Source: Bog-756 sp963738545 (lineage in GTDB: Bacteria > Actinomycetota > Acidimicrobiia > Acidimicrobiales > RAAP-2). From it: a stretch of 64,000 nt of DNA. Position 1 is the stretch's first letter. Each line of letters begins with the position of its first letter. The translations under genes were made by a program, and so were the position numbers. The notes below the pieces were generated by a model. The model was not told where the DNA came from, did no database searches, and saw nothing but the letters and a program-made list of their open reading frames with translations. The DNA is taken from NCBI GenBank assembly GCA_963738545.1, contig CAVTXA010000002.1:310001-374000 (forward strand), given 5' to 3'. Below, in pieces: positions 7,923 through 15,711 of the stretch.

Positions 7923-9524
7923 GTGAGTCCGGGGGGACCGAGCGTGGAGCACAACCTGACCGGGGGCCCTGGTGCCTCGCCCTTCGACCGGAGGGCGTTC
8001 CTCGGGGGCATGCTGGCCGTGGGGGCCGGGGCCCTGGCCGCCGGCTGCGGGTCGTCGTCGACCATCGCCAAGGCCGCCGCCACGGTGCCGGCCGGATCGG
8101 ACCTCGGTGCCGTCGAGCACGTGGTCTTCCTCATGCAGGAGAACCGCTCCTTCGACCACTACTTCGGCTCCTACAAGGGGGTCCGCGGGTTCGACGACCA
8201 TCACGGGGACAGCCTCGGCGCCTTCGCCCAGCCCTATGCCGGCAACACCACGAGGGAGCCCGTGGGCAAGCAGCTCCCCTTCCACCTGGACACGGCGACG
8301 GGCCTCGGGGAGTGCACCTACGACCTCTCCCACAGCTGGCTCCCCCAGCACCTGTGCCGGAACAACGGGACCATGGACGGCTTCGTGGCCACCCACACCT
8401 CGGCCCAGTACGAGGGCCCGACCTACGGCGTGCAGACGATGGGCTACCACACCCGCGCCGACCTGCCCTACCACTACGCCCTGGCCGACGCCTTCACCAT
8501 CTGCGACGGCTACCACTGCTCGATCATGGGGCCGACGCACCCCAACCGGCTGATGGCCCTGTCCGGGACCATCGACCCCGACGGTCTCCACGGTGGGCCC
8601 GTCCTGATCACCAACGAGACCCCCGAGGCCAAGTTCAGCGTGGACTGGACGACGGTGCCCGAGCTGTTGGAGGACAAGGGTGTGTCGTGGAAGACCTACA
8701 CGCCCCCCGGCGAGCTCTACCGGATCGACAGCCCCAACGTCTTCCTCGTCTCCGACGCCATCCTGCCGTACTTCTCCCAGTACTCGAACCCGACGTCACC
8801 CCTCTATCAGAAGGCCTTCATCCCGACGTTCCCCGCCGACTTCACCCACGACGTGCGCACCGGCACCCTGCCCAGCGTGTCGTGGATCATCCCGCCCCTG
8901 GGCTACGACGAGCACCCGCCGGCTCCCCCCAACCTGGGGGCGTGGTACATCGACCAGGTTCTCCAGACACTGATCGCCAATCCCAAGGTGTGGGCGAAGA
9001 CGGTGCTGTTCGTGATGTACGACGAGAACGACGGCTTCTTCGATCACGTGCCCCCACCGACCGCCCCGCCGGGGACACCGGGGGAGTACGTCACCGTCAA
9101 CCCACTGCCGGCGACGGCCCAGGGCGTCGCCGGCCCCATGGGTCTGGGGTTCCGGGTTCCCATGCTGGTGGTCTCCCCGTTCAGCCGCGGCGGGTACATC
9201 TCCTCGGAGACCTTCGACCACACCTCCCAGATCCGCTTCCTCGAGGAGCGGTTCGGCATCCGGGCCTCGGAGATCTCGGCGTGGCGACGCAAGACGGTGG
9301 GGGACCTGACCTCCACCCTGCGCCTGGGCTCGGCCGACACCTCCCCTCCCCACCTCCCGTCGACCTCGAAGGACACCCAGGCGTCGGCGGAGGCCCTGGG
9401 CTGCAGCGCCGGCGATCTGGTGGAGCTGGACGTGACCCCGACCCCCTATCCGATGCCCGCCAGCCAGACCATGCCCACCCAGGAGCAGGGGACGGTCAAG
9501 CGCCTCTCGGGTACCACGGCCTGA
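7923..9524 (+). CDS. Tat-exported phosphoesterase (phospholipase C/acid phosphatase family)
   Basis: A 533-residue PF04185-type phosphoesterase. The N-terminus carries a twin-arginine signal, FDRRAFLGGMLAVGAGALAAGCG, ending in a possible lipobox cysteine, so it may be anchored outside the membrane. Metal/active-site blocks follow: VFLMQENRSFDHYFGSY (about 65), MGPTHPNRLMALSGT (about 205) and YDENDGFFDHVPPPT (about 365). The family hydrolyses phosphodiesters or phosphomonoesters such as phosphatidylcholine. GTG 7923 is the longest start; GTG 7944, with GGGGGGA just before it, is a strong alternative and keeps the whole signal. A second family member lies convergent at 9533-11107, only 8 bases away. 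Confidence 0.9.
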   Translation: MSPGGPSVEHNLTGGPGASPFDRRAFLGGMLAVGAGALAAGCGSSSTIAKAAATVPAGSDLGAVEHVVFLMQENRSFDHYFGSYKGVRGFDDHHGDSLGAFAQPYAGNTTREPVGKQLPFHLDTATGLGECTYDLSHSWLPQHLCRNNGTMDGFVATHTSAQYEGPTYGVQTMGYHTRADLPYHYALADAFTICDGYHCSIMGPTHPNRLMALSGTIDPDGLHGGPVLITNETPEAKFSVDWTTVPELLEDKGVSWKTYTPPGELYRIDSPNVFLVSDAILPYFSQYSNPTSPLYQKAFIPTFPADFTHDVRTGTLPSVSWIIPPLGYDEHPPAPPNLGAWYIDQVLQTLIANPKVWAKTVLFVMYDENDGFFDHVPPPTAPPGTPGEYVTVNPLPATAQGVAGPMGLGFRVPMLVVSPFSRGGYISSETFDHTSQIRFLEERFGIRASEISAWRRKTVGDLTSTLRLGSADTSPPHLPSTSKDTQASAEALGCSAGDLVELDVTPTPYPMPASQTMPTQEQGTVKRLSGTTA

Positions 9525-9532
9525 GCCTGGGG

Positions 9533-11107
9533 TCAGTGCCGGACAGGCTGGGCGGAGGCCAGGGCGGCGTCCTGGGCCCGGGTCTGGCGTTCGATGACCT
9601 GTTGCTGGGCGGCCAGGAGGGCGTCGGCGTGGGCCGGGGGTGAGGACACGGTGGCCTCGGCCGGGGGAAGCGAGCCACTGGCCAGGTCGGTGCAGATCGG
9701 GTGGAACATGGCGAGGTCCGTGGCCGACAGCGAGTGCGCCGGCAGGGCGGCCGGACTCGAGAACGGGTTCTTCGGGGCCCGGAGATCGGGTGGATCGGCG
9801 AAGGGTGGGCGGTCGGAGGTGAAGTCGAAGAAGTCGAGCATGTCGCGGGCGTTGGCGTCCCGGTAGGTCAGGGCGGGCAGGTTCCACTTGGTCTCGACGA
9901 GTTTGAGGATGGAGGTGTGGTCGAAGGTCTGGTGGGACACGTACCCCTGCTTGGCCCACGGGGAGACCACGCAGCACGGCACCCGGAACCCGGTGTAGTC
10001 GTAGGCCCCGGGGAGGTCGCCGGCGGCCAGGTCGGGTGGCACGTTGTCGGGCTTGACCGCCGGACGGGGCGGCACGTGGTCGTACCAGCCCCCGTGCTCG
10101 TCGTAGACCCAGATGAGGGCGGTCTTCGACCAGTTCGGGCTCTGCAGGACGGCGTCGACCACGAGGGCGGCGTACGCCTCGCCCACGGTGATGTCGCCGT
10201 CCTCCTCGGAGTAGTTGGTGTAGGGATCGACCAGGCTGAAGGCCGGGAGGCTCCCCGAGGCGGCGTCGGCGAAGAACTGGCTGACATGGACGGCCTTGTC
10301 CCGGTTGTTGAAGAGCACCGGTTCGAACAGGGCGCAGGTGGGCACGTCGGGGTAGTAGTTCTTCCACGTGATCCCGTACCGGTTCAGCCGGTCGAAGATG
10401 GTGCCGTTGGGGGCGTCGGAGGTCGAGATGCCGGTCACGTCGGTGCTGATGTCGCCGAGGGCGGTGCCGGCGATGAGGAACCGGCGGTTCGGATAGGTCT
10501 GGGCCATCACCGAGCAGAAGTAGCGGTCGCCGATGGGGAACTGCCGGGCCATCGAGTGGTAGAAGGGGAGGTCGTCGCCGGTCCAGTAGCCCATGGCCGC
10601 TCCCCCGCAGGCCTTGACGAAGCCCTGGTTGGTCCCGTTGTCCCAACTGGTGTGGGACTTGTTCCAGTCCTGTCCGATGCCCGAGTCGGCCTCGCCACAG
10701 GTGTTGGGGTTGTGGAACGAGCGGACGAAGCCGCCGGTCGGATCGGGGTTGTAGTTGACCGGGTGGCCGTCGTGTCCGAAGGTCAGGCCGTCGCCCCGTC
10801 CGAGCGTGCCGAGGTGGTCGTCGAAGCTGTGGTTCTCCATCATGAGCACCACGATGTGCTCGATCTTGGGCAGGGTGTCGGTGCCCGCCGGCAGATGGGG
10901 ATGGGGGAGGGTCCCCGGAGGGAGGATGGCACCGCCCGGACCCAACCCGCTGGCCGTGGCGGCGTAGGCCTCGCTCCCCACCGCAGCCCGCAGTCCCACG
11001 GCGGCCAGTCCGGTGGCCGCCGCCCCGACCAGGATGCTCCGTCGGCTCACCCGGACCCGGGGGCCGGGGTCCGGGTGGCGATGGGATTGGTCCCTCACCG
11101 GGGTCAC
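9533..11107 (-). CDS. Second Tat-exported phosphoesterase (phospholipase C/acid phosphatase family)
   Basis: About 524 residues, paralogous in architecture to the gene at 7923-9524. The Tat signal SRRSILVGAAATGLAAVG begins within 15-20 residues of the start. The active-site blocks are VVLMMENHSFDDHLGTL, QTYPNRRFLIAGT and YDEHGGWYDHVPPRP. An HPxxR-type clamp near the C-terminus is not obvious. The start is uncertain: GTG 11107, GTG 11098 or a GTG just before SRRS are all in frame and none has a clear ribosome binding site. The gene lies 77 bp after the ABC exporter on the same strand and may be read from the same transcript. It would act on extracytoplasmic phosphoesters. Confidence 0.88.
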   Translation of the reverse strand: MTPVRDQSHRHPDPGPRVRVSRRSILVGAAATGLAAVGLRAAVGSEAYAATASGLGPGGAILPPGTLPHPHLPAGTDTLPKIEHIVVLMMENHSFDDHLGTLGRGDGLTFGHDGHPVNYNPDPTGGFVRSFHNPNTCGEADSGIGQDWNKSHTSWDNGTNQGFVKACGGAAMGYWTGDDLPFYHSMARQFPIGDRYFCSVMAQTYPNRRFLIAGTALGDISTDVTGISTSDAPNGTIFDRLNRYGITWKNYYPDVPTCALFEPVLFNNRDKAVHVSQFFADAASGSLPAFSLVDPYTNYSEEDGDITVGEAYAALVVDAVLQSPNWSKTALIWVYDEHGGWYDHVPPRPAVKPDNVPPDLAAGDLPGAYDYTGFRVPCCVVSPWAKQGYVSHQTFDHTSILKLVETKWNLPALTYRDANARDMLDFFDFTSDRPPFADPPDLRAPKNPFSSPAALPAHSLSATDLAMFHPICTDLASGSLPPAEATVSSPPAHADALLAAQQQVIERQTRAQDAALASAQPVRH

Positions 11108-11184
11108 GCTATCGGGGCCGACCGGGCCGTGCCGGGGAGCCGGGAACCGGATGGGACGGCGTCGTCGGCCGGTCCCTCCGCTCC

Positions 11185-13014
11185 TCACTCCACCAGGAAC
11201 CCTCCGGACTGGTGTTGCCACAGCCGGCCGTACAGACCGTCGCCGGCGCCGTCGAGGAGCTGGCGGTGAGTGCCCTCCTGGACGATCGCTCCCCGGTCGA
11301 AGACCACGATGCGATCCATGTGGGCGATGGTGGAGAGCCGGTGGGCGATGACCAGGGCCGTCGAGTGCTCCATGAGGCGCCACAGGGCCTGTTGGACCAG
11401 GTGCTCGGACTCGGAGTCCAACGCCGAGGTGGCCTCGTCCAACACCAGGATGGGGGCCTGTTTGGCCATGGCCTGGGCGATCGCCACCCGCTGGCGCTGC
11501 CCACCGGACAGCTTGAGGCCGCGCTCACCGACCATGGTGTCGTATCCGTCGGGGAGGGCGTACACGAACTCCTCCACGTGGGCCGCCCGGCCCACGTGGT
11601 GCACCAGGTCGTAGTCGACGAGGGGCCGGGACCCACCGTCCTCGTCCGGGGCGTGTTCCATCCCGTAGCAGATGTTCTCGGCGATGGTCCGGTGCAGGAG
11701 TTGGGGGTCCTGGGGCACATAGCTGATCTGGCGGCGGAGCGACGCCAGTGTGACCTCCCTGATGTCCTGGCCGTCGACCCGGATACCCCCCTCATCGACG
11801 TCCATGAGGCGGAGCAGCAGTTTGGAGAGTGTCGACTTGCCCGAGCCCGAGGGACCGACCAGGGCCACGTGCTCGCCCGGACGCACCGTGAGCGTGAGGT
11901 CGCTGAACAGGGGTGCGCCGGACCGGTAGCCGAAGCCCACCCCCTCGAAGGCCACGCTCCCGTGGGCCACGTGCAGACAGGTCGCGCCGGAGCGGTCGGT
12001 CACCTCGATCGGTTCGCCGGCGATGGCGGTGAACTTGGCGGCGCGACCGAGGGACCGGGCCAGGGACCGGAGGTGCTCGAAGGACTGCTGGAGGCTGAGG
12101 GCCACCTGGGCCGAGTAGTAGAGGATGAGGTAGAGGGCCGCCGTCGAGGCCCAGTGGTGGACGGCCATGGTCGTGCCGGCCACCAGGGCCAGGAACGTGC
12201 CGAGGACGATGGAGGACTCCAGCTCCAGCTGGGTGCGCATGAAGATGGACCGCGCCCGTAGGTCGGCGTCGACCGAGCGGTGCATGAGTGACGCCACCCG
12301 TCGACGCTCGTGGGCCTCGGTCGCCGCCGTCCGCACGGCCAACAGGTTGGTCACCGTGTCTGCCACCACACCGGTGGCGCGCGAATGGTCGTCCTCGAAG
12401 GCCTGCGACGCCTCGCGGACGAGGCGGAGGCGCCGCTGGATCACGTAGACGAACCCGCCCACCATCACCACGAGGGCCAGGGCGGCGGGCCAGGCCACGA
12501 CGGCCAGGACCCCGATGGCGGACAGCACCACGACCACCACGGGCAGCAGCCCCCACGAGGCCACGTCCACCATCTCGGCGAAGGCCCACGAGAAGTTGCC
12601 CAGCGAGGAGATGACCTCACCGGCCGGGTGGTCCATGTGCCAGCGGTAGCTGAGGCGCAGCAGGTGGGCGTAGCCGTTGTTGACGCCGGCGGCGAACGAC
12701 CGCAGGCACGCCCCCCACTCGAGCCAGCCGGCCACCCGCCAGCAGGCCATGGCCGCCAGCCCTGCGGCCCCGTAGGCCACCAGGAGGGGCCCGAAGACGG
12801 ACCACTCGCCGGCACCCCGGTGATCGGGCAGGCCGGCCACATGTTCGAGGATGGAGGCGAAGATCAGGGGGCAGACGACGTCGGCCACCACCACAGCCAC
12901 CACCATCACCACCCAGGAGGTGATCAGTTGGCGCTTGTTGCCTTCCACCTGTTCCCAGCAGAAGGCGATGGTTTCCTTGGCGGACGCAGAGGGGAATTCG
13001 GATAGTTCAGCCAC
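11185..13014 (-). CDS. ABC exporter, fused membrane and ATPase domains
   Basis: About 609 residues. An N-terminal six-helix exporter domain (about 30-320) is followed by an ATPase with Walker A GPSGSGKSTL, the Q-loop, the signature LSGGQRQRVAIAQAM, Walker B ILVLDEATSALD and H-loop AHRLST. It works as a dimer that expels lipids, drugs or peptides. There is no C39 peptidase domain at the N-terminus. GTG 13014 is chosen because GAAGGAAG lies just upstream and the sequence further upstream looks non-coding in this frame. The start is 133 bp downstream of a 55-residue peptide gene on the same strand, so a peptide substrate is possible. Confidence 0.9.
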   Translation of the reverse strand: MAELSEFPSASAKETIAFCWEQVEGNKRQLITSWVVMVVAVVVADVVCPLIFASILEHVAGLPDHRGAGEWSVFGPLLVAYGAAGLAAMACWRVAGWLEWGACLRSFAAGVNNGYAHLLRLSYRWHMDHPAGEVISSLGNFSWAFAEMVDVASWGLLPVVVVVLSAIGVLAVVAWPAALALVVMVGGFVYVIQRRLRLVREASQAFEDDHSRATGVVADTVTNLLAVRTAATEAHERRRVASLMHRSVDADLRARSIFMRTQLELESSIVLGTFLALVAGTTMAVHHWASTAALYLILYYSAQVALSLQQSFEHLRSLARSLGRAAKFTAIAGEPIEVTDRSGATCLHVAHGSVAFEGVGFGYRSGAPLFSDLTLTVRPGEHVALVGPSGSGKSTLSKLLLRLMDVDEGGIRVDGQDIREVTLASLRRQISYVPQDPQLLHRTIAENICYGMEHAPDEDGGSRPLVDYDLVHHVGRAAHVEEFVYALPDGYDTMVGERGLKLSGGQRQRVAIAQAMAKQAPILVLDEATSALDSESEHLVQQALWRLMEHSTALVIAHRLSTIAHMDRIVVFDRGAIVQEGTHRQLLDGAGDGLYGRLWQHQSGGFLVE

Positions 13015-13058
13015 GATGGCTTCCTTCGGGGGAGAGAGAGCGGGGATGGGGCAGCGGG

Positions 13059-13070
13059 GGGACGCGTCCC
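13059..13070. repeat. 12-bp perfect palindrome between peptide gene and exporter
   Basis: GGGACGCGTCCC lies in the 133-bp gap between the peptide stop and the exporter GTG, 45 bp upstream of that start. It is self-complementary and could be an operator or the stem of a short hairpin. No function is assigned. Confidence 0.4.
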
Positions 13071-13147
13071 ATGCCTGGTGCCTCCGACCGGTGGGCCGGA
13101 TCCAGGTGGGTGGCGGTCCCGCTGCGGGCGTCGCGGACGCCCGGGGG

Positions 13148-13315
13148 TCAGCGGGTGGTGCCGGTGTCCCGGTACCGGACGGCGGTGCCGAACCGGCGGG
13201 GGAGCGGCGCCGGGGTCCGGAGGACCTGACGTCCGGGGCTTCCGCCGACGGTGGCGGACGGCGCGACGGGAGCACCGGAGGTCATGGTCACTCCTGTGTC
13301 GGTCGATGCCATCAT
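13148..13315 (-). CDS. Small peptide gene (55 aa) upstream of the ABC exporter
   Basis: An unannotated-looking 55-codon gene starting with two ATGs (13313-13315 and 13310-13312) behind GAAGGTGG, a good ribosome binding site. A further internal ATG, at residue 11, has AGGAG before it and would give a 45-residue product. About 85% of third codon positions are G or C, like the neighbouring real genes. The product has a Ser/Thr/Ala/Pro-rich first half with a VGGSPG turn and a basic second half (RTPAPLPRRFGTAVRYRD) without cysteines. It could be an export substrate of the downstream ABC protein, with GG as a possible leader boundary, but no modifying enzyme or peptidase is adjacent. Function is unknown. 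Confidence 0.55.
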   Translation of the reverse strand: MMASTDTGVTMTSGAPVAPSATVGGSPGRQVLRTPAPLPRRFGTAVRYRDTGTTR

Positions 13316-13578
13316 CGGTCCACCTTCGTTCGGCCCGTCACCCCGCCTCGGTCGAGTCGGGGAGTGTCGCCATGCTACCAAGCGCCCGACGGCCACGGGG
13401 ACGACGGGAGGTCGCCGTGGCGACCCGCCTCGGGCACGCCGGGGCAGCCGGGGTCGAGGGACCCGGTCAGGCTCCGGCAGGGATGGTGGTGACGGTTGCT
13501 CCTGCCGGCGGGGAGAAGGTCGAGGCCGACGGGGTCCTGGGACTCCCGGTGGCGACGTGGAGGCCTCGAGCGAGGCGG

Positions 13579-14331
13579 TCAGTCCGCCGCCAGGCCGGCG
13601 GCCACCGCCTGGCCCGTCCACCGGTTGTTGAGGTAGGGCTCGGGGTCGTGCACACGGTGGCCGTTGTCCACCTTGTACTCGATGACGTTCCCCCCAAAGC
13701 GTCCGCACGGTGTGGTGCGACCGGCCGGGTCGTCGGGATCGACGACGTTCGTCCATCGCAGCACCGCCCCGGGCCACGGGCTCACCCCGTCGGTCGGACA
13801 GGGCTGGAGGCGGTCGCGGATGAGGTCGCCGGCCAACGGGCACCCGATGGTGACGTAGTCGGTGACCGGCCATTCGGGGTGGGCGCAGAGGGCCTCGTAG
13901 GAGACCAGGGTGCCGAGCGAGTGCGCCACAACCACCCGGGTCTCGGGACCGATGGCCGCCTCGACCCGTGCGCGCGCCGCCGACCGCAACGACGGCTGCT
14001 GCAGGTAGGCGGCGGCCTGGGCCAGTAGCCGATCGAAGTGGTTCTCGGTCAGCATCTTGGTGAGTTCGGCCAGGTCCACGTGGGGATCGAGCCTCTGGAC
14101 CAGGTCCTCGACCGTGGCGATGGCGCCGGCCCGGTCGACGGCCGGTTCGTAGCCGTCCTCGGGATCAGAGCGGAACAGATCGCCGTAGAAGGCCACGGTG
14201 ACGTCTCGCTCGTCGATGGCCACCCCGTGCCATGCCAGGCCGTCGGCCAGGGCCGGGAACCACCGGGCCTTGATGGAGGAGGGCCCCCACAGGTCGTTTC
14301 CTGCTCCGTGCACCATCACGATCCGGGACAT
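13579..14331 (-). CDS. Alpha/beta-hydrolase, lipase-like
   Basis: A 250-residue cytoplasmic protein. It starts MSRIVMVHGAGNDLWG, the HGxG oxyanion turn of alpha/beta hydrolases, and has the nucleophile elbow VVAHSLGTLVSYEAL (about residue 120, a GxSxG variant AHSLG) with His near the C-terminus (VDNGHRVHDPEPYL). Esterase or peptidase activity is likely, and the substrate is unknown. ATG 14331 has GGAAGAG upstream. It lies on the same strand as, and 263 bp upstream of, the peptide/exporter pair, and is divergent from the 139-residue protein. Confidence 0.8.
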   Translation of the reverse strand: MSRIVMVHGAGNDLWGPSSIKARWFPALADGLAWHGVAIDERDVTVAFYGDLFRSDPEDGYEPAVDRAGAIATVEDLVQRLDPHVDLAELTKMLTENHFDRLLAQAAAYLQQPSLRSAARARVEAAIGPETRVVVAHSLGTLVSYEALCAHPEWPVTDYVTIGCPLAGDLIRDRLQPCPTDGVSPWPGAVLRWTNVVDPDDPAGRTTPCGRFGGNVIEYKVDNGHRVHDPEPYLNNRWTGQAVAAGLAAD

Positions 14332-14454
14332 GGCAGCACTCTTCCACACGCTCCGCCCCGTGGTCCGGCGGCGTCGTTCCGGCTCGAGGCGCCGGGGCCC
14401 TGGGCGACTGTCCAGAGCCCCGAACTGGCTGTATCGGGAATAATGATCGTTTGG

Positions 14455-14478
14455 ATCTGTTGAAACTGTTTGACAGAT
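14455..14478. promoter_or_regulatory. AT-rich divergent promoter region with inverted repeat
   Basis: ATCTGT (14455-14460) and ACAGAT (14473-14478) form an inverted repeat around a 12-base spacer in an unusually AT-rich patch (14438-14482) between divergent genes starting at 14331 and 14558. TTGGAT and GATATA elements overlap it with a 19-base gap. A shared operator or promoter for one of the two genes is plausible. Confidence 0.4.
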
Positions 14479-14557
14479 ATACGGCGAGCCGGGAAACTGG
14501 ACGTGAAGGCAACCGGGTCCGCAGGGGCCCGACGCACCCGAGAAGGAATGGACATCC

Positions 14558-14977
14558 ATGTACGACGAGACCAACACCCCCACCACCATCTACGTCTCGA
14601 AGGTCATCGAGTGCACGGACGCGGCCTGGAAGGGCATCGACTTCCCGCTGGAGGTGGCCACGAGGGAGGCCACGCTCTCCGTCTCTCACCTCAAGCAGAT
14701 CTCCGAGGGTATCGCCGGCGTACCCGAGGAGGCCCGCCGGGCGACCCTGCGGTTCGGCCGCCTCGGTACCCCACTCACCGTCGTGGTCGAGAAGACCAGG
14801 TGGAGCGACCACTCGGTCGAGATCGGCATCCGGCCCCCCCGCCACCTCCCGTTCTGGGTCTCCGGTGACCGCTACGTCCGGGCCGCCTACGCCGTGCTCG
14901 ATGGCCTGGCCCGCTCCTTGACCTCACAGACGGTGGAGGCCTTCGCCGATCTGGACGAACTGCAGAAGTCGGCCTGA
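14558..14977 (+). CDS. Hypothetical protein (139 aa)
   Basis: ATG 14558 has AAGGAAT upstream. The protein is soluble, with alternating strands in the first 90 residues (TIYVSKVIECTD, RATLRFGRLGTPLTVVVEK) and a C-terminal helix rich in Leu/Ala (YAVLDGLARSL). No motif, signal or membrane segment is seen and I do not recognise the family. It is preceded by an AT-rich regulated-looking promoter region and stands alone, convergent with the zinc-ribbon gene. Confidence 0.65.
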   Translation: MYDETNTPTTIYVSKVIECTDAAWKGIDFPLEVATREATLSVSHLKQISEGIAGVPEEARRATLRFGRLGTPLTVVVEKTRWSDHSVEIGIRPPRHLPFWVSGDRYVRAAYAVLDGLARSLTSQTVEAFADLDELQKSA

Positions 14978-15012
14978 CCCCGGATCGCCGCGGGGATCGA
15001 CCCGGCGGTCGC

Positions 15013-15423
15013 TCAGCCGGCCTTCCGGTGCCAGCGGGACCGGCCCTGGTGGCTCTTCCCCTTCCCGCCGGCGACCTCGGGCTCCGTGATGATCGACGGC
15101 GAGGCGAGTTCGCTGCTGCAGGTCGAGCACAGGCGGACGCCGTCCACCATCCGGGTCACCCGGATGGATCCGCACCTTCCGCACTTTCGCCCGACGTAGA
15201 CCTGGGCGATGGTCCCGGACTGCAGGGAGGTCAGGTGGGAGAGCCGTTCTTGGACCTCATCGGGGATCACGAACGTCCCCGACTCGGTCTGACGCACCAG
15301 GTCCCAGGCGAGCAGCTCGTGGAGCAGGGGAGCCAACCGGTCGAGGCGCCGGGCCGAGTCGGCAGCGGAGATCCCGGCCACTGGTTCGGGATCGGTGGGT
15401 GGTAGATCGAACTGGGTGGTCAT
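15013..15423 (-). CDS. Zinc-ribbon protein, possible winged-helix regulator
   Basis: A 136-residue protein. The first 80 residues are helical and look like a small winged-helix unit (LAPLLHELLAWDLVRQ then FVIPDEVQERL). A four-cysteine zinc ribbon follows, CGRCGSIRV...LCSTCSSELA (about 90-115), and the tail is basic. This arrangement suggests nucleic-acid binding. ATG 15423 is preceded by GGAGGT on the minus strand. The gene is divergent from the FUSC-type protein. No closer family is recognised. Confidence 0.65.
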   Translation of the reverse strand: MTTQFDLPPTDPEPVAGISAADSARRLDRLAPLLHELLAWDLVRQTESGTFVIPDEVQERLSHLTSLQSGTIAQVYVGRKCGRCGSIRVTRMVDGVRLCSTCSSELASPSIITEPEVAGGKGKSHQGRSRWHRKAG

Positions 15424-15620
15424 CGGGACCTCCTATCTGACGCTCTCGAGCACCGGGGCTCGCCGCCCGCGGCGACTGTTCCCAGGGCTGTCCGTACCGC
15501 CGATGGGGCGCCCGTCGGGGACCGGGACGCCGACACAGATGGTCACAGTGATCGTGCACCATTCGTGGCCCCGTGTACAGGGCACAAGGGCACTTCTTTT
15601 GCGGAGTCCGGAGAACCCCG

Positions 15621-15651
15621 GCCCGCGGCCACCCGAGAGGTGGCCGCGGGC
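15621..15651. repeat. 13-bp perfect inverted repeat in a divergent intergenic region
   Basis: Arms GCCCGCGGCCACC and GGTGGCCGCGGGC enclose a 5-base loop. It lies between genes that start away from each other (15423 minus, 15712 plus), so it is unlikely to be a terminator for either. It is either a dyad operator or a hairpin in the leader of the plus-strand gene. There is no T-run. Confidence 0.6.
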
Positions 15652-15711
15652 CGTAGCGAGGGTCCGGCCCCGGTGCGACCGGTACGGTAGGCCGCGGTGG
15701 ACGAGGGACCG

